Origin: Miscanthus floridulus
Lineage: Eukaryota > Streptophyta > Magnoliopsida > Poales > Poaceae
Reading direction: 5' to 3'
DNA length: 64,000 nt
NCBI RefSeq assembly: GCF_019320115.1
Contig: NC_089598.1
Coordinates: forward strand, 85,259,844-85,323,843
A program made the translations under genes and the position numbers. This document shows positions 34,245 to 44,301 of this stretch, piece after piece (positions within the stretch are counted from its first letter, which is position 1; every line of letters starts with the position of its first letter). The notes under the pieces were generated by a model that ran no database searches, was not told where the DNA came from, and saw nothing but the letters and a program-made list of their open reading frames with translations.

Positions 34245-36718
34245 TCCAAGGTTCGATGAGCACCACCGGGCTCGGAGGATCAAGAACGGAGAGGTATATT
34301 CAACAATTCGTATGAAAACATTGCATTGTTCATGTTTTGCTCTATAGTCCATGCTCTTTATAAAGTGACATGAACTAATACTTTTTCATGCTTGTCTTTT
34401 TTTTGCAGGTTTTGAATGTGCTGAGGCCAATGACACATGAGGCCTCTACGACCATGGTCCACGACGAGAGGTACACGTCCCTCCTGAAGCTGGCGAACCT
34501 TGCTACCGTTGCTCGTGTTTGTCATCGAGGCACACCACCTTTCAACCCAGCGGCGCTGACGGCGTTGATAGATCGGTGGCGTCCGGAGACACACAGCTTT
34601 CACCTACCATGCGGGGAGATGACGGTCACTCTCGAGGACGTTGCCATGATCCTTGGAGTCAAAATCCGAGGATTCCCAGTGACAGGAGACACGGAGTCTG
34701 AAGGATGGCAGCAGCGGGTTGAGCACTTCTTGGGACGGCCCCTAGCGGCAGTTGAGGCTAGCAAGAAACGGCACAGCAGTGGGGTGTCCCTGAGGTGGCT
34801 TCGTCAGCAGTTTCGGGAGTGCCCACCCAACGTAGACGCCGAGACCGTGACATACTACTGTCGGGCCTACGTCCTCCACATGTTAGGTACGGTTCTCTTC
34901 CCTGACGGCACTGGAGACACGGCGTCCTGGATGTACATCCCGTGCCTTTTGAACTGGGAGGATACCAGCAATAGGAGTTGGGGCTCGGCTATACTTGCCT
35001 TCCTGTACCGTCAGCTTTGCGAGGCTTGCCGCCGTCCTGGAGGCGCGCACGCTACAATGTTAGGGTGCATCACACTGTTGCAGGTAATAAAGCAAAGTTG
35101 TACAAGTTTCCACTACAATTCAATGTTTTTTCTTAACAAAAGTGATTAACATTCATGTTTCCACTCTTTTTTTGTAGATTTGGATGTGGGAGAGGCTTCC
35201 AGTTGGGAGACCGCATCAGCTTGATCCCCCACAACCTTGGTTTCCTCAAGGAGACGCAGTTGTCGCCCCTACCGTGGCACACCTCTACGAGCGAGCCCAC
35301 GGAACATACCACGTGTCACGCCATGCGTACATCAGCTTCACCAACGAGCTGGACACCCTTTTGCCACAGCATGTAAGTTTCCTACCCTTTTGCCCTAATC
35401 GAGGATATGTGCACAAATTGAGTGTCGACTAGTTGATGACGACGTTGTGTACAGGTTCAATGGAGCCCATATCGGCGGAGGCAAGTAACGGATCTCAACT
35501 TGAGCGCCTTGTGCATGGCAGACGAGGACGTCTGGACGATGAGGACCCCCCTTATTTGTTTCTATGCAGTGGAGTACCATCTCCCTCACCGTGTAGCACG
35601 ACAGTTTGGTAGGCTGCAGCCTTCTCCGCCCGATGATTTCTCCACCGGTTGGCAGCTCCACAAGTACGTAACATACAATATTTTGTTCGTTTCACATGAA
35701 AGAATCATTGAGTAGGCCTTCATATTGCCGATTTGGTGTAAAATTTGCAGGTTCAACAGACAAAAAAATAAGAAGATCACCAACTGGCAGCTGGAGCACC
35801 AGCGCTACATTGATGAGTGGATGTTGATGGAGCAGAACAACATGGGCATCCATGCCGTCCATCGTGACAAGGCATTCCATGATTACCTTGTTTGGTTTGG
35901 TCAACGAACAAGGCTTCAATTGAGGCCCGCTTGGACGGAGCAAGACATTGCTGACATTGCGAGCGAGGATGAGGGCAACAACCCATATGACCAAGCTACC
36001 CGAGAAGGCAGGCAAGTTGAGATCGCCCCTGCGTTAGCCAGAGCTGTAAGTGATACAACTATTTCAATCTCTGAGGTCTTTACTGTGATGGAGACTTAAA
36101 TTATTGTTTTTGTTGCATAGAGCATGGAGATAATGAGGACAGTGGCCGACCAAGGAAGGGCATTGATGATTCCTGTGGGCGATCCTGATGAGGCCTCCAT
36201 GTTACGACAGCACATTCAGGTAGTCTCCTCTCATTCAGTTGATGTTACATCTTTATATAGTTTTGCGACCAACCCCACTTACTAATAGTGCTTTCAAAAT
36301 GCAGCATGCCATGCATCGCCTACGAAAGGTAGCTGCATGCCTTGGATGTAGACGTTCCCCGGATGTGGCAGTCCCACAACAGCTTGGTGCTGGACCTTCT
36401 ACTGCACATGTTGGAGGGACTTCATCTTCACATGGTGCACATGGTGGCAGGACTTCTTCTTCACATGGTGCAGCAACTACTGCAGAGGGTGGTCAAGGAC
36501 ATGGTCATTATGATGATGAAGATGATGAAGGACAGGGAGAGTACTATGATCATGAGTATGATGAGATTGGCATGTCCCAGCTTGGAGATGCACCCCAAGG
36601 AACTCAAGGCCCCTCTGGTTCTGGACGTCCACATAGGATGCTCAGACCAGTGGACAGGTACACTCCAGGTACCTATCCGTTTGGGAGGGGAAAGCGTTAC
36701 GCTCGCCGTCCACGTTAA
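34222..36718 (+). CDS. Plant mobile domain (PMD/aminotransferase-like, MAIN-type) protein, 7 exons, 652 aa, intact
   Basis: Exons 34222-34293, 34409-35083, 35178-35372, 35455-35663, 35751-36045, 36121-36219 and 36305-36718 join in frame with GT-AG introns, giving 652 codons plus stop with no lesion. The start MDRFPLLDPRF and the block HLPCGEMTVTL...DVAMILGVKIRGFPV (near residues 85-120) are typical of the plant mobile domain family (PF10536) that includes Arabidopsis MAIN and MAIL1 and the N-terminal part of some PP7-like proteins. The C-terminal 110 residues are low complexity (Gly/Ser/His, acidic) and end basic (GRGKRYARRPR), compatible with nuclear location. PMD genes carried by Mutator-like and other transposons have been described. 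Their use to the element is unknown; host silencing or transposition control is speculation. The exon edges are my reading of the sequence. Confidence 0.85.
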
Positions 36719-37219
36719 GGTACAAGGAGCGATAAAAGATCCAAAGACTTCATATGCTTTATTTAGTGCATTGACTATGTATGCATTGGACCTTGTACTA
36801 TGTTTGGACTATGTTTGTTGATTGATGAAGCATATGTATGGACTATGTTGGATGTTGAATGTGTTGGACTATGTTGGATGCTTAATGTGTTGGACCTTAT
36901 GTATGTACGGATGTTGAATGAATGTGTCTGTCGGTGTGGTCATGTGTTATGTGAATGTGTGGAACGTCGCCATGTTTCATTTTTCTAGCTATTAAGGGCC
37001 TCCGTCGCAACTCACAAGGAAGAAGGGGTGTCATCATCCCCATCCTCCATGCTATGATCAACCTCTGTTGGATCCACGGTGACATGGCAAGCACGCAAAG
37101 GGGACGAAGCGGCTTAGGAGAGTCGGGGAGCTAGCGAGCTCAGGTCTGTTGTTGGCACAAGGTCATCGTCGGCTGATTAGAGTAGTGGGAAATAGTGAAG
37201 CAAATCAAAGAAGAGATGG

Positions 37220-37685
37220 TATATTTTGGTGAACCCAGGGGCTCGGCGTTTAGTCATTTGACGCCGACCCCTGGTACATACTGGAAAACAATTCACTGAA
37301 GCGTCGAGGTGCCCAACCTTGGCGTTTAGTCATTTCACACCGACCCCTGGTACATACTGGAAACCCTTGCATCGAAGCACCGAGGTGCCCAAGCTCGGCG
37401 TGGGGTAATTTGACGCCGAGCCATGAAACTCGGCGTGTTACGACTAAGCGCCGAGGTTCGGCCCAAACCGGGCCACTGCCGTTGCCAAACCCTAGGGTTG
37501 GCGTGGGCCGACTCGACGCCGAGCCTCAGCCCAACTCGCAAACGGCCGAGCCAAACCCTAGGGTTGGCGTGGGACGACTCAACGCCGAGCCTCAGCACAC
37601 CTCACCCACGGCCGAGCCAAACCCTAGGGTCAGCGTGGGCCGACTCAACGCCGAGCCTCAGCCCAACAAAACCCAAACCATTTGG
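37220..37685. repeat. Two internal tandem arrays of the MULE: 3 x 76 bp, then 3 x 66 bp
   Basis: GGCGT marks recur at 37245, 37321 and 37397 (period 76), each with an ACGCCGAC/ACGCCGAG partner about 15-20 bases on. Then CCAAACCCTAGGGT recurs at 37485, 37551 and 37617 (period 66), each followed by (G/A)GCGTGGG...ACGCCGAGCC. The GGCGT/ACGCC palindrome is the same motif that fills the TIRs. The blocks lie just beyond the PMD gene, between the two convergent gene sets. Confidence 0.75.
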
Positions 37686-38172
37686 TATATGTTGCGATCC
37701 TATTTGCATGATTCAAATGAAAAATCTTTCTCAACGATTCCTCTTCGACTAACACGAGTTATACTAATAAGAGTAGACAAGTTATATTTATGTTTGTATG
37801 TTTGTTCCTGCAGGAAAAACCGATTGTTGGTTCGATTTCAATCCCCTATTTTTAGAGAGACTCAAACCTTTTTTTCAGTTTGGGAATCAACCATAGTACA
37901 TGAAACTTAGAGGTAGGTAAACTGCAATTTATGAAATAGCGGAGGCACAACGATTACACTCACATCAAAAGTAACAATGGCATGTCGCAAACTAAACCTA
38001 GCATGCCTTAGGGGATTGAAAGAAACAAGTGATACAGACATTGCAAAGGGTACACACTCACATAAAAAACTAACAAGGGCATGTTGCAAACTAAACCTAG
38101 CATGCCTTACGAGATTGAAAAGAACAACTCATACAAGCATTCCACATTCGGATTGACTAACAAATGTTGGTC

Positions 38173-38870
38173 CTAATAATGCTCCCACATATTGAACTGA
38201 GTTGCGCCTTCCCCATAGTATCCTCCAGTTGACGGAGGCGGTGGTGGTGGCGGTGGCGGTGGAGAAGGAGGTCCGTCCTTCTTATGGTACGGGCACTCGT
38301 AGTATGGATTATTGCATAGTGCCTCCTCTGCATCATTGCTATTGTCGTCGTCCGACTTGTCCCTGTTACCACTTCTAGGGCCATACTCTAGGTCAAAGAT
38401 GCGTCCCTGTAGATATGCGATGTACTGTTGATGGGGATAGATAGGAGGAGGGTCGACCCATCTAGTGAAGCCACAGTTATCTGGACAGCTTGAATCCTGA
38501 AAACCCATCTACCAATAAGTACTACTAGAAATTAAATGCAAATCTAAAAAAGGAGAGAGTTCAAAGGCAATACAAATCCTCACGGGCATCTGAAGAAATG
38601 ACGGCCTCCACCGTCACAGTCGTTGTACATCTGCACAACGCAATCCAAACCGTGGCGGCATTTTGGCCAATCTTCAATGTGCTTCTCGTATGATCTAAGA
38701 GGTCTCTCACGGGTGAAGTCACTCTTCCTCTCCAAAGGAAATTCCTCTATTGGTTCTTCAAAAGAATCAGGACCCAGAGAACCCTCCCACACAATCGGAG
38801 GCCCCTTCCTCACCCCCTTTCCTCTCCCTCCATCGAAACCCTTTCCACTCGAGGAACCTTCGCTCGACAT
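38173..38870 (-). pseudogene. GRF-type zinc-finger protein carried by the MULE, two exons, doubtful splice
   Basis: Exon 1 starts ATG at 38870 (MSSEGSSSGKGFDGG) and reads to FFRCP near 38583; exon 2 is in the frame SSCPDNCGFTRWVDPP (about 38490) to the stop at 38173. Together they give the GRF finger pattern: WPKCRHGLDC...GGRHFFRCP...CGFTRWVD. A TATA box (CTATATATAG) lies at about 38928-38937, upstream on the minus strand. The best donor (CC/GTGAGG) and acceptor (TTTTCAG/GATTC) leave a one-base frame mismatch, and a TGA follows RCP directly, so the gene may have a small lesion or an exon I cannot see. GRF fingers bind nucleic acid in several families; here the function is unknown. A proline run precedes the C end. 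Confidence 0.6.
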
Positions 38871-39462
38871 TTGCTAAAACTAAACCAGAAAACAAGTTGT
38901 GTGGATGTGGAGCAAGACATGGAGCACTATATATAGAGATGAAGGCAGGTTCACCATGAATGCTACTTGACAAAAAACATGTGTGCGTACTCATTTATTG
39001 AATCTGCAAAGGCTAGATGCTTCATCTAAAAAGCCTACAACCATGACTGGTTATTTCATCTGAAAAGGCTACACCTGTGTTTTGTCACTTCATCTAAATG
39101 CAGTACATCACTCTGATATTAATTCATTGCATATACGGATACAACAGTAAACGAATCTAGGCTTTTCAGTGAGTTTTCAAATAGACTTGTAGCCCTTTCA
39201 GTGACTGCAACAGTACTTGTAGCCCTTTCAGTGACTGCAACAACACAAGTAGTCTTTTCAGTGATACAAACAGTACCACTACAGTCTTAGGATAGTTAAC
39301 GAAGTACAGGGCATAAGACCATCTGAAATAAAATCATAGTGCATTACAACATAATAAAAAAAGTCCAGGGAATAAGTTCATCTGAAATAAAAGCAGAGTG
39401 CATTACAACATAGTAAAAAAAGTCCAGGGCTACACGACATCGCTCGTGAATGAACCAAATAC

Positions 39463-40167
39463 CTACTGAGTGCAACGAGGCCACTTTCCCTTCCTCTCGG
39501 CATCAGGATTCTCCTCCATCGCTGCCTTCGCTCGGCGCACACGCTCAAGCTTCTTCTCCCTCTCCGCCCTGTACGCAGCAACACGCCTCCTTTCCTCCTC
39601 TTCCTTATGCTCCTTTTCTATAGCCTCCAGTCTGCGTCTCTGCTCAAACCTCTCCTTAACCTCCGCATCCCACTCCTTCAGGCCTTCTAGACGCTGCTTG
39701 TCTGACTCCTTGATCTCAGTGTCAATCCACTGCTCAAAGTCACACAGTGGTGGAACGGTCTGCAAGAAAAACAAATTGTTACAAAACAAATAAATAAGCA
39801 ATACTTAATATCACAAGAAAATTAATTAACACAATAAAAATTCCTCACAAACGATGCACGGCGCTGTTGCTTTGTAGGTTCCCATGCATAATTGGGACAC
39901 ATCCAGTACCTCTGTCTATATGTTTCCTCATCTTCAGAGATGTCTACCTTGCAAGGATCACCACAAAAGCACATTGGTCGAGGAACACCTTCAGGGAGAG
40001 GCTTTAGGTCGTAGGGATTTGCCCTCTGGCGACCATAGCTACAATTGAAAGAATTTAGTCATATTAATGGAGAACCAAACCTAAACCTAGGGTTTTCTAT
40101 TTGTTGCACAGATAATGAATAAACATTGGGATTACCTTGGAATACGAGCTTTACCACGCCTTGACAT
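39463..40167 (-). CDS. Zinc-ribbon/coiled-coil protein of the MULE, 3 exons, 172 aa, intact
   Basis: Minus-strand exons 40167-40136, 40038-39849 and 39759-39463 join in frame with GT-AG introns to 172 codons plus stop. The protein starts MSRRGKARIPSYGRQ, has a cysteine motif MCFCGDPCKVD...RYWMCPNY that resembles a GRF-like zinc ribbon, then a long charged helix (residues about 95-160, Glu/Arg-rich, probably coiled coil) and ends KWPRCTQ. The ATG sits one base after a splice acceptor (GTTAG/G) that pairs with the leader donor in the right TIR near 40829. The position mirrors mudrB of MuDR, but I see no sequence link to it. Similar grass proteins exist as I recall; the function is unknown. Confidence 0.75.
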
Positions 40168-40512
40168 CCTAACATTATGTAGAAAAAAAATCAATCCAAA
40201 GTACCTTGCAACGAATGTAAAGGTACTAACACTACATCACCATACCTCCCAAATAAGCTTTTCATTACAAACCCTAAACAAATTTGAATCCCAACAAACA
40301 CAAAATTTAACTCAATGATTATAAACCATAACATATACAACAACAACAACACCAACAACCATACATTTGGGTCATTCAATCATTTGAACCACCATACATT
40401 GCACGATTGACATGAACATGAACCAAACCTATAATGCCAAGTTCAAAAACAAACGAATCTAAATGGATGAATTGAAAGAGGGGAAAGAGGAGTACCTTGG
40501 CAAAACGCCTTG

Positions 40513-41371
40513 GTCATAACAAATTGAAATGTAATGACCAACAAATAAATAAAATACATAGTAACCCTAATGACCAACAAATAACTAACCCTAATGACAC
40601 CTACAATAAACAAATAACCCTAATGACCAAAATAACTAGAAACCAAACTAACCTAACATGTTCATCACATAAAACAGTTAAACAACAATGCACTCAATCA
40701 TCCTAAGCCATGCATTTTGCAAATGCAAACACAAATATACCAAATCACCAAACAACCATGATTCCACATGATTAGGGACAATGTAAGCACATCTATGCGG
40801 ATAGAATGGAGGAGGGGAGGGACCATTACCTCGAGGAAGCTTCGGGAGACAAGATCCGGGCACCGGGGGTCGATTTTGGAGGTTAGAGTTTCGTGGGGGC
40901 CGTGGGGGATTTGGGAGCCATGGGGGAATGAAGGAAGGGAGGGAAGAAGAAGAAGGGGGCCTCGGCTTAAAGGGTCCAGACCTCGGCGTTGAGTCGGATC
41001 ACGCCGAGGTCTAGAGGCTCGGCGTTAAGTGACCCAACGCCGAGCTGCTGGGCCACCGTGCTTTGTTGGGCCGCCTAGGCCGTGCTCCGGATGGGGCTAG
41101 ATCTCGGCACGTAGTCAGACCACGCCAAGGTTGGGTACTTGGCGTCGGCTGACACGACGCCGACATCACGGACCCACGCGCCAACGTGTCGACGACGACC
41201 CCGGTCGTCCGTGACATGGCAATACCTCGGCATCGAGTGACACGACGCCGAGCCTCATATCTCGGCGTCATGTGCTAAGACGCCTAAAAATGGTCTATTT
41301 TCAGAAAATGTTTTGACATTGGTATTTTTCTAAAAATTGTTTTCAAAAGAGTCCAAAATATGAAAATTTCA
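40513..41371 (-). repeat. Right TIR of the MULE (859 bp)
   Basis: Inverse of 30418-31286 with small differences. It carries the same CGGCGT palindromes, CT-rich leader and a splice donor (CTCGAG/GTAATGG, minus sense, at about 40829). It would serve as promoter and leader of the minus-strand zinc-ribbon gene. Confidence 0.9.
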
Positions 41372-41429
41372 CCTTCTATTCGACCTTGTCTATCTCTCTA
41401 GCTAGCGAGCTAGCTCCAGCATCCAGCCC

Positions 41430-42238
41430 ATGGCAACCGGGCCAAGCTCGACCCCATCGTTCTTCAATTTCCTAAAGGAAGGCCTGCTCCTCCTAGCCAC
41501 AACCAGAGGCTCTTCGCAGCTGTCTTTACAATTACTGCCGCCTCCACTTGTCTACTCCTTCTCGTCAACGACCTCACCGTCCAGCCTCTCAGAGATGAGA
41601 TTGACCTCGACGCAAAGGCGCTCAACAGCACCGATCCTAGTAGCCTAGATTTCCTTCAACTCACCCGAAAGACCCAAGATGACACCCGGGCTCTCCTACT
41701 CACCAGCGCAGCCAATCTTGTGTTTACCGTCATCATCGGATCAGTCATCCAGATCATCGTCCTCTTTGCCGCCATCGCAACATACTCCGGTGAGCTGCAC
41801 ACCTTCGGGTCGCTCCTTGGCAAAGTCAAGACGCAGTTGAAAGGCCCCGTGCTTACACTCGCTTTCATCTACGGACTGGAGATTGCCTACGTCGCGCTTC
41901 TTGGTGTCATGTCTACTCTGGTCATGGTCCTCATGATAATGAAATACTTTGTGTTGTTCTTTTGGGGGTCGCTGCTCATCCTGGTTCCCTTCATCTTCTT
42001 CGTGTACTTCTCCTTCCTCTGCTTCCTAAGCGTCGTCGTGGCAGTGGCCGAGCCCGGTTGCCACGACGCCGGCGCTCTTGGGCGGGGCATGGCGGCTGTT
42101 GAAAGGGAAGCGCAGACAGGCCATGCTTTTCATTTCTGTGACTGTCGTGCTGGCCACAGCCCTGACCCCTTGTCTACACTCTGGCCAAGAGATGCGAACT
42201 TACTAGCATGGTAGCTGGGTTGCTCCTGGGGTTTCTCT
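41430..42238 (+). pseudogene. Membrane-protein family copy 3, frameshifted and cut by CACTA C
   Basis: Closest to copy 4 by eye. ATG at 41430 (MATGPSSTPSFFNFLKEGLL), then a one-base loss near 41494 puts the remainder in another frame (open from 41720). An extra base near 42084 (GGGCGGGGC) and another near 42165 break it again around the KGKRR region. The sequence ends in GGGGTTTCT at the CACTA C border, so the last membrane segment is missing and was not found beyond the nest. The MULE ends 58 bp before the ATG and separates the gene from its promoter. Not functional. Confidence 0.85.
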
Positions 42239-42299
42239 CGCTACACCAGAATAGCACTTCATGGTTCAAAACACCCCATAATTATCGGATTTTAAACTA

Positions 42300-42720
42300 G
42301 CACAACCATATCGACAATGATAAGGGTCAGCTATCACTGTCGGTTCATACAAACTGGCAGTGTTCTTCAACTTCACTATCGGTTCTTTACCCAACCGGCA
42401 GAGTTCAGTTCCACCAACACTGCCGGTTCATGAGACCACCTGGCAGAGTTCAGTTCCACCAACATTGTCGGTTTATATTTTAACCGGCAGTGTTGTCGTA
42501 ACCATCACTGTCGGTTTGTGACAAGAACCGACAGTGATGGCTAAGCTAACGCTGCCAGTTTGTGGCTCAAGCCGGCAGTGTCATCTTGGCCATCACTGCC
42601 GGTTTATTGCTAACCGGCAGTGATGGTTACGACAACACTGCCGGTTTGTTGCTAACCGGCAGTGATGGTTACGACAACACTACCGGTTTGTTGCTAACAA
42701 GCACTGATGGCCTGTTCGTA
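42300..42720 (-). repeat. Subterminal array of CACTA C
   Basis: More than a dozen copies of (A)CTGCCGGTT and AACCGGCAGT(G) in both orientations, several as perfect hairpins (for example around 42600-42670, where a 48-base unit is repeated). Confidence 0.8.
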
Positions 42721-43138
42721 TTTTATTGTTTTATATTTTATTTTAATTTATATTTTTTCGTGGAATCGAGTTTCGCTTTATATACGCTACGTAGACAACA
42801 AGTCCATCAATATTAAATATTACAAATGTTACGGTTACAGTTCAAATGTTCTTATCAAGATCTCGATCCCTCAAAATAAAAAAGAAATTATTCGATAAGA
42901 TAAAGCATGCTTCTCGGACTTCTTACAATAATCTAGCGAGCCGCTCTATGACATACTGGTCCTTGAGCTTTATGGATTGTGCAATGGAAAATACTCCATC
43001 TTTTTCCAATACGTCGGCTAAGATGAATTTTGCTAGCTCTGATTGCAGTGCGACGATCTCCATGTCTAACAGCCTTTCGTGGTTATATTTCTTGCTCTGT
43101 CATTCAAAAAAGTTGATATCCAAAGAGGAATCAGTAAA

Positions 43139-44211
43139 TCATTTTGTTGAATTATTAACAGACATAAATAAAATGGGGATTATACACACCAACTTATCTG
43201 CTTCTTCTGATTTTCCACCAATGTAGCGAAGCATTGCCCACATTACATAAAACTCGCATTCATTGTTTTCCACCGGCTGTTTTAGGTACTTCCCCTCCAT
43301 TTCGACAACCTTGAATGGGACATGCATCCCACCGATATGTCTTCTTCGAACACTGTGCAACATTAAAAGGAGAAAGATTAGAAAGCGGTATGTGTGACTA
43401 GAAAATAATATGTTATTAGGATCGCTTACTAATTCAGCAATGCCACCAGTGCATCTAGATGATGAAATGGTTTTTTCTTTAAGTCCCACACCTCGATCAG
43501 ATTTTTAGCAAGATTGACACAAATAAAGACGAAATGGTTGCTACAATCACAGAATCCAAATTATCGAATAATCTTAACAAAAAAAAGAAGCATAAAATTA
43601 AAAGTCGAGAACACATACTCATAGTTGTAGGCTAGAAGTATATGGGTTTTGTTATTCATCTTGAATTCATCGAAAACAATAATCAATCTCTCTTTCAGGT
43701 CATTCACATCACATCCATGGAGGCCTAAACATGTCTTCCCATTGACTCGCAAGGGGTCCAAGAAGCCTATGTTATCCCATTTGCTTTTTAGTATGCAAAA
43801 TTTTGCTATACACCTACATAAAATCATAGGAATTGCTCAAAAGTTAACAATTTGTGTCTTGAGAGAGTAGTTAATTATAATATCGTGCGTGTAGGGTACT
43901 TACATAGTCCACGGCGTCAACATTTGTCAATCGAGAGAGCGTTTCTAGTACAGCTGGGACAAGCACTTCCACTCGACATCGAACTTCTCTTCTTTAGGAT
44001 AATGAAAAACATGTGGTGAATGGATAATAACCTCAAAACCAAAGTCCTCCATCTCTGTTGCTTGAGCCATGTAATATTCATGCAACTGGCGCATATATGT
44101 TGTCAAGTTTTTATACTCGTCATCGGGAACCAAAAGATTGCCCCTTTCATACTTCATTGCCGGTGTTCCCGTCCCTTGTACATCATAATAGATGTTCACG
44201 GCCTCTTCCAA
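43139..44211 (-). pseudogene. CACTA C ORF2, 3' part: Ulp1-like (C48) domain, degenerate
   Basis: Minus-strand pieces in order: MEEAVNIYYDVQGTG (44211) with a helical part; KWDNIGFLDPLRV (about 43780); NHFVFICVNLAKNLIEVWD (His and Asp region, about 43545-43480); then KQPVENNECEFYVMWAML near 43270, the Gln/Cys region. The Gly that normally follows the active Cys is Glu here. Introns separate the pieces (GT-AG edges near 43490-43390). Comparable to the domain in CACTA A, but clearly diverged. Probably inactive. Confidence 0.65.
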
Positions 44212-44301
44212 GGTTAATTAGGGGTTGTCTTCGGCGTACTTCTGTATCTTCCTTAAATCTTCATTGTGTATTTCATTGGCTCTTATTGTAGCGTACTAAT
44301 T

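Larger units (their letters stand above)
30418..41371 (+). mobile_element. Complete Mutator-like element (10,954 bp) with long TIRs, 11-bp target duplication and four genes
   Basis: The ends are TGAAATTTTCGTATTTTGG at 30418 and its inverse at 41371, flanked on both sides by CCTTCTATTCG (30407-30417, 41372-41382). The uninterrupted target is visible before copy 4 (57385 area). TIRs are about 860 bp. Left to right: MURA transposase (+), plant mobile domain gene (+), two tandem-repeat blocks, a GRF-type zinc-finger gene (-), and a zinc-ribbon/coiled-coil gene (-). The target length (8-11 bp), DDE signature, SWIM and zinc knuckle place it in the Mutator superfamily. The element sits in the 5' leader of a host gene, a common MULE site. 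Confidence 0.9.

Noticed and set aside
36239..36821. His/Met-rich alternative frames over the last PMD exon
   Set aside because: They are other frames of the low-complexity C-terminal exon; the frame ending at 36718 continues the spliced PMD protein.
38173..38508. Independent small gene starting MGFQDSSC
   Set aside because: Its first residues come from intron and acceptor sequence, and the cysteine pattern completes the GRF finger begun upstream, so it is treated as an exon.
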